The notes: generated from the sequence alone by a model not told the origin. Shown: positions 18,153 through 27,874, counted from the first letter of the stretch. The stretch: DNA of 64,000 bases from CAZCDS01 sp964497585 (GCA_964497585.1 CAZCDS010000022.1:1-64000), one strand, 5' to 3'. Made by a program: numbers and translations.

Positions 18153-20078
18153 ATGGATCGTACTGATGTAGACATCATCGTGGTCGGAGCGGGCCACGCA
18201 GGATGCGAGGCGGCACTTGCCCCTGCGCGGATGGGCTTGAGAGTGTGGCTCTACACCCTGAACGTGGATACGATCGGATTGATGCCCTGCAATCCTTCTA
18301 TCGGCGGCTTGGGCAAGGGACACCTCGTCAAGGAGATCGACGCGTTGGGCGGCGAGATGGGGCGAGCTGCGGACGCGTCCTGCATCCAATATAAGATCCT
18401 CGGAACGAAGAAGGGGCCTGCGGTTCAGGGTTCCCGGATGCAGTGCGATCGTCTCGAGTATTCGCTTGCCATGCGATCGGCCGTGGAGGCCGAGCCTGCC
18501 CTGTCGGTAAAGCAGGAGATGGTGGACGGGCTCCTCGTAAGACGAGGACGGTGTGTGGGAATACGCGAAAGAAGCGGGTTCGAGGTCACCTCCAAGGCGG
18601 TGATCCTGGCTACGGGTACGTTCCTGGACGGGGTGGTGCACGTGGGCGAAGTCTCCTACGGGGCCGGCCGAACGGGTGAGTTCCCATCTGTTGCGCTGGC
18701 CCGGGAGCTGAAGGAACTGCGTTTTCCCTGGGGCCGCTTCAAGACGGGAACGCCGCCGCGAGCCAAGGGCTCTACGGTGGATACGGACGTTATGGAGGAA
18801 GACCCAGGCTCGTTTCTCATACGTCCCTTCTCCCTCCGCACTTCAGCCATCGAACGGCCGACTCGTTCCTGTTTCCGCACATACACTTCCCCCCGTACCC
18901 ACGAGATCATGCGCTCCAACCTTGAGAAGTCCCCTCTGTACTCAGGGGCGATTACGGGCACTCCGGCCCGGTACTGTCCATCGCTGGAAGACAAGATTGC
19001 ACGCTTCCCCGATCGAGAGCGTCATCCCATTGTGGTAGAGCCCGAGGGGCTCCATACGTCGGAGGTATACCTCAAGGGTCTCGGCAATTCGCTCCCCCCG
19101 GACCTTCAGATCGATCTGCTCAGGTCCGTACGCGGATTGGAAGAGGCTGAGATCGTACGTCCCGCGTACGCCATTGAATACGACTTTGTGGATCCTGCCT
19201 GTCTGAGGCTCACCCTCGAGACCAGGGCCATTGATGGCCTCTATCTGGCCGGTCAGATCAACGGGACCTCGGGGTACGAAGAGGCTGCGGCTCAGGGGTT
19301 GTGGGCAGGGATCAATGCGGCCTGCGCGGTTCTCTACAGAGAACCCTTCGTGTTGGACAGGTCCGAGGCGTACATGGGTGTTATGGTTGATGATCTCATC
19401 ACGAGGGGAGTGACGGAACCCTATCGGATGTTCACCTCCAGAGCCGAATACCGGCTCTTACTGCGGGAGGACAACGCCGCAGATCGTCTGCTGGCCAAAG
19501 GCCATACCCTGGGCCTGATCAGTGACGAACTCAAGCGGGAATTCCAGGAGCGACGGTGTCTTCAGGAGGAACTGTCTCGTGGGCTGGACTCTGCCAAAGT
19601 GTTCCCCTCTGCGGAAGTGAACGAGTTCATCAGAGCCCGAGGCGGACAGGAGATCTGTGATCCCGTAACCGGAACAAGGCTGCTGAGACGGCCGGAGATC
19701 TCAGCGATGGATCTGGCGGAACTTAGGATACTTCCCTACGATCTCGACCCCGAAATCGCTCGGCGGCTCGAGGCGGAGATAAAATACGAGGGCTACATCG
19801 AACGGCAGAGAAGAGAGGCACACCGATTCAAGCAGATGGAACAGCTCCGTATTCCGGACGATCTTGACTACGATACGGTGCACGGTCTGTCCGCGGAACT
19901 GCGTGAACGGCTCAAGGCTGTTCGGCCTGCATCACTGGGGCAGGTCTCGCGGATTCCGGGCATCACTCCGGCTGCGGTAGCGGCTCTCATGATCAATCTG
20001 AGGAATAAGGCACGGAAATCAGGCTCACCAGGCCAGTCCCCTTCAACCATCCAGGAACATGCAAAAAGGGAAACGTAG
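18153..20078 (+). CDS. mnmG: tRNA uridine-5-carboxymethylaminomethyl modification enzyme MnmG (GidA)
   Basis: 641 residues, usual length. It has an N-terminal FAD-binding VVGAGHAGCEAA, the family motif MPCNPSIGGLGKGHL, GRFKTGTPPR, and a C-terminal helical domain that binds tRNA and MnmE. With MnmE it installs the cmnm5 group on U34 of several tRNAs. Preceded by AGCAGGAAAAG. mnmE and rsmG are not adjacent in this window. Confidence 0.97.
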   Translation: MDRTDVDIIVVGAGHAGCEAALAPARMGLRVWLYTLNVDTIGLMPCNPSIGGLGKGHLVKEIDALGGEMGRAADASCIQYKILGTKKGPAVQGSRMQCDRLEYSLAMRSAVEAEPALSVKQEMVDGLLVRRGRCVGIRERSGFEVTSKAVILATGTFLDGVVHVGEVSYGAGRTGEFPSVALARELKELRFPWGRFKTGTPPRAKGSTVDTDVMEEDPGSFLIRPFSLRTSAIERPTRSCFRTYTSPRTHEIMRSNLEKSPLYSGAITGTPARYCPSLEDKIARFPDRERHPIVVEPEGLHTSEVYLKGLGNSLPPDLQIDLLRSVRGLEEAEIVRPAYAIEYDFVDPACLRLTLETRAIDGLYLAGQINGTSGYEEAAAQGLWAGINAACAVLYREPFVLDRSEAYMGVMVDDLITRGVTEPYRMFTSRAEYRLLLREDNAADRLLAKGHTLGLISDELKREFQERRCLQEELSRGLDSAKVFPSAEVNEFIRARGGQEICDPVTGTRLLRRPEISAMDLAELRILPYDLDPEIARRLEAEIKYEGYIERQRREAHRFKQMEQLRIPDDLDYDTVHGLSAELRERLKAVRPASLGQVSRIPGITPAAVAALMINLRNKARKSGSPGQSPSTIQEHAKRET

Positions 20079-20117
20079 GCCACCCCCGGTTGTCAGTACA
20101 AGTACGGAGGTTGAGCC

Positions 20118-20351
20118 ATGGGACGTTTCCGATTTGTCGCGACGACACACCATGACGTCTCCGCCGAGAACCTGCAGGAGGCCCTGCGGGCCTACAAGGA
20201 GTTGAAGCGGAAGGGAGTGGTTCCGAAAGTCTCCACGGTTCAGCGCATTGAGGTCGAGGACGAGAACCAAGTGTTTGTCCCGGTAGACCGCCCGCTCCGT
20301 GCAGGAGATCTCGACGCAAAAGGGGACGCAGAGGTGCGACCGTCGCTCTAG
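20118..20351 (+). CDS. small conserved-looking hypothetical protein
   Basis: 77 residues starting MGRFRFVATTHHDVSAENLQ, with GGAGGTTGAGCC just before the ATG. Mixed alpha/beta composition, no membrane segment, no recognised domain. It sits 39 bp after mnmG and is followed by a hairpin with a T-rich tail, so it is likely the last gene of the mnmG transcript. Confidence 0.6.
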   Translation: MGRFRFVATTHHDVSAENLQEALRAYKELKRKGVVPKVSTVQRIEVEDENQVFVPVDRPLRAGDLDAKGDAEVRPSL

Positions 20352-20443
20352 CACCGGCCGATGAGACAAGTGATCGAGCTGGTGATGCTGGTCTGTGACC
20401 GAAGGATAGGTACGCGTTGATCCCCGAAGACATGCCAGCAGAA

Positions 20444-20480
20444 CAGGGGGCCACTTTCCGTGGTGGTCCCCTGGTCTATT
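20444..20480 (+). terminator. probable intrinsic terminator after the mnmG unit
   Basis: CAGGGGGCCAC...GTGGTGGTCCCCTG forms a long stem with loop TTTCC, followed by GTCTATTTTA. It lies about 90 bp after the small gene's stop. Confidence 0.55.
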
Positions 20481-20565
20481 TTATGCTGCTTAGTCCTGGG
20501 TCCGTTGGTCAGGTTCGGTTTTCGATCTATATGATCCGTTGAGATACGGGGAAGGACAATCTCGG

Positions 20566-20985
20566 TTACGAGGGGCCAGCCACTCCGACGCGGTTCAGTT
20601 CTTCGAGGATTCGGGGTTTGATTTCTTTCACTTCAGCACGCCACGCTTCGATTTTTTCGATTGCCTCGGCCTCCCAAGGGAGCCAATTTTCCTTGCTCCG
20701 AGCCCTGATGGACTTCTCAAGATCCAGCGGGACAGGAGGAGTGAGTGCTGAGCTGAAGCGTTTGAGGATGTTTCGGACACGCCGGTTGAGATTCTGAAAA
20801 TCTCTCTTGGGCAGAGGACGGTCCGGATTTGCTGGGAGGTCCCTGCTTACAAGACCGAGGCTCTCCATGTCCCAGCCGTTTTTCGATGCAACCTTGATAA
20901 TTTCCTTGAGGTAATCGTAGTTTGCACACGCGTCCTTTTTTTGCGTCTCGGAACCGTTTCGGCGCAGAGATCCTCCTTTAACCAT
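20566..20985 (-). CDS. hypothetical cytoplasmic protein
   Basis: 139 residues, highly charged and helical (for example KDFQNLNRRVRNILKRF-type segments, KENWLPWEAEAIEKIEAW). No signal or membrane segment. The ATG at 20985 follows GGGGGTAATGG. No family is recognised. It is isolated and convergent with the mnmG unit. Confidence 0.55.
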   Translation of the reverse strand: MVKGGSLRRNGSETQKKDACANYDYLKEIIKVASKNGWDMESLGLVSRDLPANPDRPLPKRDFQNLNRRVRNILKRFSSALTPPVPLDLEKSIRARSKENWLPWEAEAIEKIEAWRAEVKEIKPRILEELNRVGVAGPS

Positions 20986-21374
20986 TCCATTACCCCCGAT
21001 TTCATGTCAAAGTGTCGATCATGACAAGCTCAAGAATGCGAAAGGGAAAACCGGGCGAGCCAGCCATAGAGAAACACCGGGCGGTTTCCTCCTGTTATCA
21101 CCCCCGGTTACGGCTAATGAGCCGTAATCATTGCGGTGCCTATATTGCGGTTTTCAGGGCTTGTCAAGCTTTTTTGTGGCTAAGCGAGCGAATTGGTTGG
21201 ATAACAGCATGACCATCTCTCTGTGGGTGCTGTAATATACTGAAATGACAACGGTTGCTTCACAATAGAGACGGCCTTCCCAGGTTGATATTTGGGTGGT
21301 CAAGAGACGGGAATTCGGCTAATTTAGGACGATCCCGACCCGTTGGGGGGGTGGGCCATGAGGAGGAAAGAACC
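20986..21374. other. intergenic region upstream of the sulfhydrylase gene
   Basis: 389 bp. It holds a dyad ACGGCT-AATG-AGCCGT at 21112-21125 and several GAAAC/GGTTTC repeats near 21046-21090. I looked for a SAM-type riboswitch because of the downstream gene but found no conserved core. A spurious frame reads through from 21255. Confidence 0.4.
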
Positions 21375-22676
21375 GTGGCACTCGATGAAGAGACAAATTA
21401 CGGATTTGAGACGTTAGCCCTGCACGCCGGACAGGAACCCGATCCGGTGACCCTCGCGCGCGCGGTGCCTATTCATCGGACGAGTTCCTATGTATTTCGC
21501 GACGCGGAACATGCTGCGAACCTGTTCTCTCTGAAGGAACCGGGCAATATCTACACGAGACTGATGAACCCGACGACCGATGTCCTGGAAAAGCGCATGG
21601 CCGCGCTGGAGGGGGGAGTGGGGGCATTGGCGCTGGCGTCGGGTACGAGCGCGATCTTCTATTCCTTGATCAACTGTGTGGCAGCAGGCGACGAGTTCGT
21701 GTCAGCCCGCAATCTCTATGGCGGGACGTACACGATGTTCAACAATATTCTGCCGCAGTTCGGGATCACTGTCAGGTTTGTCAAGCAGGCGGTCCCGGAG
21801 CTGCTCAGGGAGAAGATCAACTCCCGGACCCGGGCCATATACCTCGAGACCATAGGGAACCCCGACCTTTTTGTTCCGGATTTCGCCGCGGTAGCCAACG
21901 TCGCTAGGGAAGCGGGTGTTCCGTTGATCATCGACTCGACGTTCACACCTCCATGCTTGTTCAAGCCGCTGGAGCACGGCGCAGATGTGGTGGCTCATTC
22001 ACTCACCAAATGGATAGGGGGACACGGGACAGGAATCGGCGGTATCGCGGTCGACGGGGGCAAGTTCGACTGGAGCGACCCGAAGTTCCCGCTGTTCTCC
22101 GAACCCGAGTCATCCTATTTCGGTCTGAGGTTCGGGCACGATCTTGGGGAGCTCCAACCATTGGCCTTCATCCTCCGGATGCGCCTGGTCCCTCTGAGGA
22201 ACCTGGGAGCCTGCATGAGCCCGGACAACGCCTGGATGTTCCTCCAGGGGCTCGAAACGCTTTCGCTGCGCATGGAACGCCACTGCTCGAACGCGCTCGC
22301 TGTGGCGAAGTTCCTGGAAACGCACAAGAAGGTATCCTGGGTGAGCTATCCGGGACTGCAATCACACGAATCGCACGCGACGGCAAAGCGCTACTTCGCC
22401 GAAGGCATGGGAGGAGCGGTCGTTGTATTCGGCATCAAGGGTGAGGCCGCGTCGGCGGAGAAATTCATAAACAGCCTGAATCTCTTCTCGCACCTGGCAA
22501 ACGTCGGAGACGCGAAGAGCCTTGCCATACATCCTGCCGGCACGACACATTCTCAGCTTTCTCCCGAGGAACAGCTCGCGGCGGGAGTTCCCCCTGACCT
22601 GATCCGTTTGTCAGTGGGCATTGAGCTGATTGACGATATCCTCGGGGATCTGGATCAGGCACTGCAAAAGGCCTAG
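21375..22676 (+). CDS. O-acetylhomoserine sulfhydrylase / Cys-Met metabolism PLP enzyme
   Basis: 433 residues from GTG 21375, chosen for AGGAGGAAAG upstream. It is a full PLP fold-type I enzyme of the Cys/Met metabolism family: ETLALHAGQEPD at the start, YTRLMNPTTDVLEKR, SGTSAIFYSLINCVAAGD, and the PLP lysine in SLTKWIGGHG. The long insert and C-terminal ANVGDAKSLAIHPAGTTHSQ mark the O-acetylhomoserine (thiol)-lyase branch, which makes homocysteine from O-acetylhomoserine and sulfide. Single gene, no pathway partner adjacent. Confidence 0.92.
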   Translation: MALDEETNYGFETLALHAGQEPDPVTLARAVPIHRTSSYVFRDAEHAANLFSLKEPGNIYTRLMNPTTDVLEKRMAALEGGVGALALASGTSAIFYSLINCVAAGDEFVSARNLYGGTYTMFNNILPQFGITVRFVKQAVPELLREKINSRTRAIYLETIGNPDLFVPDFAAVANVAREAGVPLIIDSTFTPPCLFKPLEHGADVVAHSLTKWIGGHGTGIGGIAVDGGKFDWSDPKFPLFSEPESSYFGLRFGHDLGELQPLAFILRMRLVPLRNLGACMSPDNAWMFLQGLETLSLRMERHCSNALAVAKFLETHKKVSWVSYPGLQSHESHATAKRYFAEGMGGAVVVFGIKGEAASAEKFINSLNLFSHLANVGDAKSLAIHPAGTTHSQLSPEEQLAAGVPPDLIRLSVGIELIDDILGDLDQALQKA

Positions 22677-22848
22677 AAGGCCAGTGAAGGGCCGCGGCTC
22701 GAATACAACCGAGGGACTGGCTCCGCGAGGGCACGCTCCGGCAACGCCGCGAACCGTACGCCTTGGGGAACGATCTGACTCTTGCAAGGAGATTTGACAT
22801 AGCCGCGACAGACTCTCGCCCTGAAGGGAAAACGGACAACCGGGGCCC

Positions 22849-23103
22849 TCAATGGCTGTGGTGATGATGTCCGTGGTGGCCGCCGGGCTCGTCCCCTTCC
22901 GGTGCTGGCAGGATGGAAAGGGCTTCCTGAAGCCTGTCGTTGGCCGCTTCGATCAGTTCCACGCTCTGGCGTATGCTTTCCGCGGCCGGCGCATATCCGA
23001 GTTTCTCCAGCAGGTCGGCCGTTTCAACGTATCCCTTCAAATGGTCCAGGTTGTGATCTATCCAATGTGACAGTAGTATCCGGCTCTTCTGAACGTCGTC
23101 CAT
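22849..23103 (-). CDS. small helical protein with His-rich metal-binding tail
   Basis: 84 residues from ATG 23103, preceded by CGGAG. A helical body (SRILLSHWIDHNLDHLKGYV...) ends in a His/Gly tail (GGHHGHHHHSH) that should bind nickel, zinc or copper. Similar short His-tailed proteins occur in anaerobes, but I do not know their function. It lies 23 bp downstream of the amidotransferase-like gene on the same strand. Confidence 0.65.
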   Translation of the reverse strand: MDDVQKSRILLSHWIDHNLDHLKGYVETADLLEKLGYAPAAESIRQSVELIEAANDRLQEALSILPAPEGDEPGGHHGHHHHSH

Positions 23104-23126
23104 GGGGATGCTCCGGGGATTTCCTT

Positions 23127-23993
23127 TCACTTCTGCTTGTTCTTGTATGTTGATACCATGGTGAGGAAATTGGCAAGGAGCTGCCGTCCTTCCTCCACCG
23201 CCTTACCCGGACAGTCTTCGTCGGTCCAGCACCGCTCCGGGTGGAATGCCACTCCATAGACCGGTTTTCCGGGATATCGTATCAGTTGCGCTTCGGACAT
23301 CTTCGTCCTGGCAAGGTTTATGAAAGGCTCGGGAACCTTTTTCACTTCTTCGTAGTGGCTCTCAACCGCCCTGAAAGTTCCGGGCCGCAGGGAGACGCCC
23401 TCGAGGATCGGGTCCGATCGAAGAATGTCAACGGTCACCACTCCTCGTTCCGCTACGGCCTCCTTCGGGTAGCGTTCGGGGAACTTCCCCTGATAGCGCG
23501 GATCGATGAAGTCGACCGTCCCGCCAAACGCGAGGGCAAGGAACTGGTGGCCTCCGCACACACCCAGAACCGGTAAACCGTCGCGGGCTATGAGCCTCCT
23601 GAGTAGGCGCATGAATTCCGAGAGATCGCGGCCTGCCTCTCCCGTATACCTGTACCATGGAGTTCCCTGTGGACTGAGCAGGAGAAAATCGACCGTAGCC
23701 GCGTCTACCCCGTCAGGTCCCAGGTTTGAGAAATGGATGTAGTCGAGCGTCACCCGGCAGTTTCGCAGGCTCCGAACCTCCTGTGGAAGCCGCCGCGTAA
23801 AGGCTTGCCTCAACCCCTCGTATCGCGAGGGGTCAGGGCCTCCAAGCTCAAGATCCACCAGCAGACCGTGCAATCTCTCCCCCGGAGCATAGTGCAAAAT
23901 GAACAGAATCGATCCCCCGAGACATATGATGACCGCTGCCAGGACCCATATCCAGGCTCTGTGACGCGGTCTCGGTTTTTCCGGGAGTTTCAA
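23127..23993 (-). CDS. membrane-anchored class I glutamine amidotransferase-like protein
   Basis: 288 residues. An N-terminal transmembrane segment (about 13-34, WIWVLAAVIICLGGSILFI) is followed by a class I glutaminase fold with nucleophile Cys in LGVCGGHQ and the His-x-Glu pair in GVAFHPE. The triad thus appears complete. The anchored topology is unusual: with the basic N-terminus inside, the domain would face the periplasm, where ammonia channelling makes little sense, so a gamma-glutamyl hydrolase role is possible. The substrate is not predictable. Confidence 0.75.
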   Translation of the reverse strand: MKLPEKPRPRHRAWIWVLAAVIICLGGSILFILHYAPGERLHGLLVDLELGGPDPSRYEGLRQAFTRRLPQEVRSLRNCRVTLDYIHFSNLGPDGVDAATVDFLLLSPQGTPWYRYTGEAGRDLSEFMRLLRRLIARDGLPVLGVCGGHQFLALAFGGTVDFIDPRYQGKFPERYPKEAVAERGVVTVDILRSDPILEGVSLRPGTFRAVESHYEEVKKVPEPFINLARTKMSEAQLIRYPGKPVYGVAFHPERCWTDEDCPGKAVEEGRQLLANFLTMVSTYKNKQK

Positions 23994-24086
23994 TGCGGAT
24001 GAAGGGTCCCCTCAATGATTGTACCAGGGAATGCTCACGGCGAAATACCCTCGGAATCCGCCGGGCCCGAAATCGACTCCGAACGG

Positions 24087-24542
24087 TCAGCGCTGAGGAT
24101 ACGGTGACCACATCTGATTGGGCATGCCCCAGGGCATACCGTACGGAGCGCCGCCCCAGTAGGGATAGGATCTCTGGAGGAAGACCTCGTACACGTCTCC
24201 GTCCACGGCCTTGAGTTCACCTCGGATCGTCCCGTCGGTATAGACCGCGCCCTGGAACTGATTTCCGCCCATGCTGCCGAAAATCATATTCCCTCGGACA
24301 TGGCCCTTGATGCCGAATTTGGCTGTCCCGAACATATTTCCGCCTTCAACGACACCGGCTATGTATTCCCCTTTTTGACGGGTAATGGTCACGCTGCCTT
24401 CCGCGCCGAAGATCGAGCCCTGTGCCTTTCCCACCCAAACGCCCCGCAGATCGATGTTCGCGGCGAGAGCCTGCGGTGGACACAAAAGGGCCGTCAGCAC
24501 CACACCAAACAACATTAACCTGAAACAGAGTCCCATTTTCAT
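24087..24542 (-). CDS. exported hypothetical protein
   Basis: 151 residues from ATG 24542. Signal peptide (MKMGLCFRLMLFGVVLTALL...ALA) is followed by an all-beta repeat-like domain rich in Gly (GVWVGKAQG, AEGSVTITRQKGEYIAGV, GNMIFGSMGG) and a Tyr/Pro/Met-rich tail. The pattern suggests a small lipocalin-like or beta-sheet domain. No family assigned. Confidence 0.6.
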   Translation of the reverse strand: MKMGLCFRLMLFGVVLTALLCPPQALAANIDLRGVWVGKAQGSIFGAEGSVTITRQKGEYIAGVVEGGNMFGTAKFGIKGHVRGNMIFGSMGGNQFQGAVYTDGTIRGELKAVDGDVYEVFLQRSYPYWGGAPYGMPWGMPNQMWSPYPQR

Positions 24543-24959
24543 GGGCGGCACCCTATCACAATATTGTTCCGGAAGGTAGAAAAACTCGCCTTCGTGAGTC
24601 TCCCGACGGTCCGTCTGAAAAGCCCCGAGCGAGTCTCGCGGGACGGCGCCGCCGCGACTGCACCTGTCCCCGATCCGGGGTTCGCCGCGATGAGCACGTG
24701 GAGAGTGTTGCATCAGGGATTCCATTCTTAGCGGATGTCGACCAGGCATTATTCCAGGTTAGCGCATGTAGGGGTCCAGGGGCGGCGTCTTGCAGGAAAG
24801 AGCCCCCGGCAGGCTCGGGAAACGACTCTCCGGTTGGGATTTGGGGAAACTCTAGCTCCTTTCGCCTATTGATTTCCCTGACCTTTTCGGATATACTTAG
24901 TTATTGGCGCAGGAGGAGTTTATAGGCGGGGAAACTCCTCTATGCTGCCGAACCGATCT
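24543..24959. other. intergenic region before tRNA-Leu
   Basis: 417 bp without a credible gene. Its right part carries a good sigma-70 promoter for the tRNA and a dyad AGGAGGAGTTTATAG...GAAACTCCTC (24911-24940). Confidence 0.5.
24869..24897 (+). promoter_or_regulatory. sigma-70-like promoter for tRNA-Leu
   Basis: TTGATT, a 17-bp spacer, then TATACT, placing the start near 24904, about 55 bp before the tRNA. Confidence 0.6.
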
Positions 24960-25047
24960 GCTCGGGTGGCGGAATTGGTAGACGCAGTGGACTCAAAATC
25001 CACCGCCCCTTGCGGGCATGCGAGTTCGACTCTCGCTCCGAGCACCA
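24960..25047 (+). tRNA. tRNA-Leu (anticodon CAA), island attachment site
   Basis: A class II tRNA with acceptor GCTCGGG/TCCGAGC, anticodon loop CTCAAAA (CAA), a long variable arm (GCCCCTTGCGGGC) and encoded CCA. Its last 27 bases recur exactly at 38918-38944, as expected if an element integrated into its 3' end. Confidence 0.95.
25021..25047 (+). repeat. left attachment repeat (tRNA-Leu 3' end)
   Basis: 27 bp beginning CGAGTTCGACTCTCG and ending CGAGCACCA, including the T arm, acceptor 3' strand and CCA. Identical to 38918-38944 in the same orientation, 13.9 kb away. Confidence 0.8.
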
Positions 25048-25251
25048 CATAAATCAAGGGGTTGCGGACTTTGATTCGTGACCTTTTTCATTTTGGCTCG
25101 GCCATGGTCTCCTAGGTGTCCATTAGTGGCCATATCGGTGGCCAATAGCGGTATGCCTGGGTAATACTTTGTGGTAGAAGAAAACAAGACAGCGCTTTGA
25201 TATCATTATCAATGAGCTGCCTCAGTCTTAAGTCTTGATAAGGGGCAAAAA

Positions 25252-25860
25252 CGGCTTTTTTTGGACTCAAGACCCAGCGCAAGATCGCCGACTATGTGTA
25301 CCCCAAGCGCAGAACCCATTACCACCTCACCGTCAAAAACAACCAGCTCGGACTCTTTGAAGACATTACTCCGTATTTTCACGACCGGTAGGACCCCGAT
25401 TTTGTCCAGGGCGACCCGCCGGATCGCGGACGAATCGAAACCGGCAAAATCTGGACCACAACCGAACTCAACGACTATCTGAACTTTCCTCACGTCGAAC
25501 AAGCCTTTCTCATCCAACGGGAGTCCACAGACAAAAGAATCGGTCAATATTCCAATGAAATCGCATACAGCATCACCAGCCGACCCTCTGAACCAGCGGA
25601 TCCTCAACGCGTGCTTTCCATCAACCGAGACCACTGGACCATCGAAAACCGTTGCCACTATATACCCGACTGGGACTATGATGAAGACCGCAGCTGAATA
25701 CGCAAAGGCTATGGGCCGGAAAACATCACTCGACTGTGCCGTCTTGCCATCAGCATCATCAAATTCAAAGGAGGGCTCGGCGTCTCACAAAGAACGCGAC
25801 GGCTTCCCCGCGACACTCGCTTGGTCTTTGACTGTCTCAGGATGTCCGAAAACTGGGGGG
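25252..25860 (+). pseudogene. decayed ISAs1-family transposase
   Basis: One frame carries the C-terminal half of an ISAs1-type DDE transposase: HYHLTVKNNQLGLFEDI, then KIWTTTELNDYLNFPHVEQA, SITSRPSEPADPQRV, HWTIENRCHY and DYDEDRS. It is interrupted by TAG at 25389 and TGA at 25695 and lacks the N-terminus, so it cannot be active. It lies just inside the left island boundary. Antisense open frames here are shadows. Confidence 0.8.
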
Positions 25861-26099
25861 CAGTCCCTCCCTATACTGGAACAACTTCACCGTTGCCGAA
25901 TACCGGTGATGCTTGACTGACCTCGCTGCGGTGTCGTATTGTCGAGTCCGGATCCAGTCTGCCTTTCTCTTGAGTTTGCGGCAGCCCGCTTGAGCTGGAA
26001 CCGTGCCTGTGGCTGTCCTCGCTACATCCCTTCGCAGGGCACAGGACGGTTATTGGGGAGCACCCTAATCCTTTGAGGCCCCGAGCCGGATCGCTTGAC

Positions 26100-27872
26100 A
26101 TGGAACCCACAGGCTCACACGCATGGGATGACCTTTCCGAAATATGGCAATCGGTTTTTGATTCGTCTCACAACGGAATCGTCGTGATCGACAAGACCGG
26201 CACGATTGTGTTGTACAACCTTGCCGCTCGACGCATTTTCGGCGATACGGAGTCGGTCATTGTAGGACGCCATTTCTCAGACGTGAGGCGGGAAACATGG
26301 CCGGATCTCAAAGAGGTTCTCGAATCCGGCCAACCGCAAATCGGGAAAAAGCTCGTGTTGCCGGAAGCCACCATAATCGCCAACAGGGCGCCGGTGATTG
26401 CCGACGGTGAGCTCGTGGGAGCCGTAAGCGTCTTCCAAGATATCTCGGAATACGAGGCACTGATCTCGGAATTGCATGGGTACAAAAAACTTCACAGGGA
26501 ATTGGAAGCCATTATTGAATCTTCAGATGACGGACTGTACATCACCGATGGGAAGGCGAATACCATACGGGTGAACAGTGCATACGAGAGAATCACCGGG
26601 CTTTCCAGACATGACCTGGTCGGGCGGAACATGGCCGATCTCGTCCGAGAACAGGTATTCGACCATTCCGTCACTCTTGAGGTGCTCAAGAAGCGACAAC
26701 AGGTGACCTTCGCTCAGAATATCAAAGGCGACAAAACGGTCATGGTGACCGGGACCCCCATCTGTGACGACGAAGACCGCATTGTCCTGGTGGTAACCAA
26801 TGTGCGAGACATGACCCTCCTGAACCGGGTCCGAACAGAACTGGAGGCGAGTCGAAGGCTCAGTTCCTACTACAAGCGGTCTCTCCTGGAGCACGAAAAG
26901 TACGAGCACGCTCTCCAGAACATGGTGGTCAAGAGCACCGCCATGAGACAAGTTCTCCAAAAAGCGGTCAAGGTCGCGGCTGTGGACACCTCAGTCTTGG
27001 TCAGCGGTGAGTCCGGCGTCGGCAAGAGCATGCTCGCACGCCTGATTCACTTGATGAGCCCTCGCAAAGACGGTCCATTCTTGAAGATTAATTGCAGCAC
27101 GGTTCCCCAATCGCTCATGGAAAGCGAGTTGTTTGGCTATGAAAAAGGGGCTTTCACAGGGGCGGATCCGCAGGGCAAGACCGGCCTGATCGAAATGGCC
27201 CAGGGTGGGACGCTGTTTCTTGACGAAATAGGAGATCTCTCCCTCGCGATGCAGGTCAAACTCCTGCAGGTCATCGAAGAGAAGACGTTCACTCGGGTGG
27301 GAGCGACCAAACACAGGACGGTGGATGCACGCATAGTCGCAGCAACCAACCGTGATCTGAAGGCCATGATGAAGCAGGGCGAGTTCCGTGAGGACCTCTA
27401 CTACAGACTTCATGTTGTCCCTATTGTCATCCCTCCCCTGAGGCGCAGGCGCGAAGATATCCCTCCCATAGCGCTCCGGACGCTGGCGAAATTCAATGAA
27501 ACCATGGGATTGAGCAAACGCCTAGAGCATGATGTCATAGATGATCTCCTGAAATACGATTATCCGGGGAATGTGCGGGAGTTGATCAACATCCTGGAAC
27601 GCATGATGATCATGAGCGAAGGCGATACCATCTCGGTTCACGATGTCCCCAGTGAGTTGAGCGAGTCGAGGAGGAATTCTCACTATGTTGTGGACGAAGG
27701 CATGACCCTCAAGGCGGCACTCCGCAATTACGAAGCGAAAGTGCTTGCAACGGCTTTGGCCCGACATGAGACACTTTCAGCCGCGGCCAAGTCGTTAGGA
27801 CTGCACCCCACGACGCTGTGGCGCAAGATGCGCGCTTTGGGGATCGTGCGCCCATCTGCAGATGTGCAATAG
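26100..27872 (+). CDS. PAS-PAS sigma-54-dependent transcriptional activator
   Basis: About 590 residues: PAS domain 1 (about 15-125), PAS domain 2 (about 135-245), AAA+ domain (about 285-515) with Walker A GESGVGKS, the sigma-54 contact loop GAFTGA and Walker B GTLFLDEIGDL, and a FIS-type helix-turn-helix (AAAKSLGLHPTTLWRKMRAL). It has no receiver domain, so activity is probably set by ligand or redox sensing in the PAS domains. TTGCA-type palindromes and a sigma-54 promoter lie immediately downstream, before the transporter genes, and a second set precedes the NifX-like gene, so both are likely targets. The start is uncertain: ATG 26100 or TTG 26073, neither with a strong ribosome site. Confidence 0.92.
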   Translation: MEPTGSHAWDDLSEIWQSVFDSSHNGIVVIDKTGTIVLYNLAARRIFGDTESVIVGRHFSDVRRETWPDLKEVLESGQPQIGKKLVLPEATIIANRAPVIADGELVGAVSVFQDISEYEALISELHGYKKLHRELEAIIESSDDGLYITDGKANTIRVNSAYERITGLSRHDLVGRNMADLVREQVFDHSVTLEVLKKRQQVTFAQNIKGDKTVMVTGTPICDDEDRIVLVVTNVRDMTLLNRVRTELEASRRLSSYYKRSLLEHEKYEHALQNMVVKSTAMRQVLQKAVKVAAVDTSVLVSGESGVGKSMLARLIHLMSPRKDGPFLKINCSTVPQSLMESELFGYEKGAFTGADPQGKTGLIEMAQGGTLFLDEIGDLSLAMQVKLLQVIEEKTFTRVGATKHRTVDARIVAATNRDLKAMMKQGEFREDLYYRLHVVPIVIPPLRRRREDIPPIALRTLAKFNETMGLSKRLEHDVIDDLLKYDYPGNVRELINILERMMIMSEGDTISVHDVPSELSESRRNSHYVVDEGMTLKAALRNYEAKVLATALARHETLSAAAKSLGLHPTTLWRKMRALGIVRPSADVQ

Positions 27873-27874
27873 TG

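Noticed and set aside
21000..21374. SAM riboswitch upstream of the O-acetylhomoserine sulfhydrylase
   Set aside because: No conserved SAM-I, SAM-II or SAH core could be recognised.
25209..25658. 149-codon minus-strand frame (MATVFDGPVVSVDGK...)
   Set aside because: It is antisense to a decayed ISAs1 transposase whose motifs are recognisable on the plus strand.
25695..25697. TGA in the ISAs1 remnant as selenocysteine
   Set aside because: The gene also carries a TAG and lacks its N-terminus; the TGA is not at a Cys position.
25048..26099. Integrase gene expected beside the tRNA-Leu attachment site
   Set aside because: No tyrosine or serine recombinase motif is readable in this stretch on either strand.
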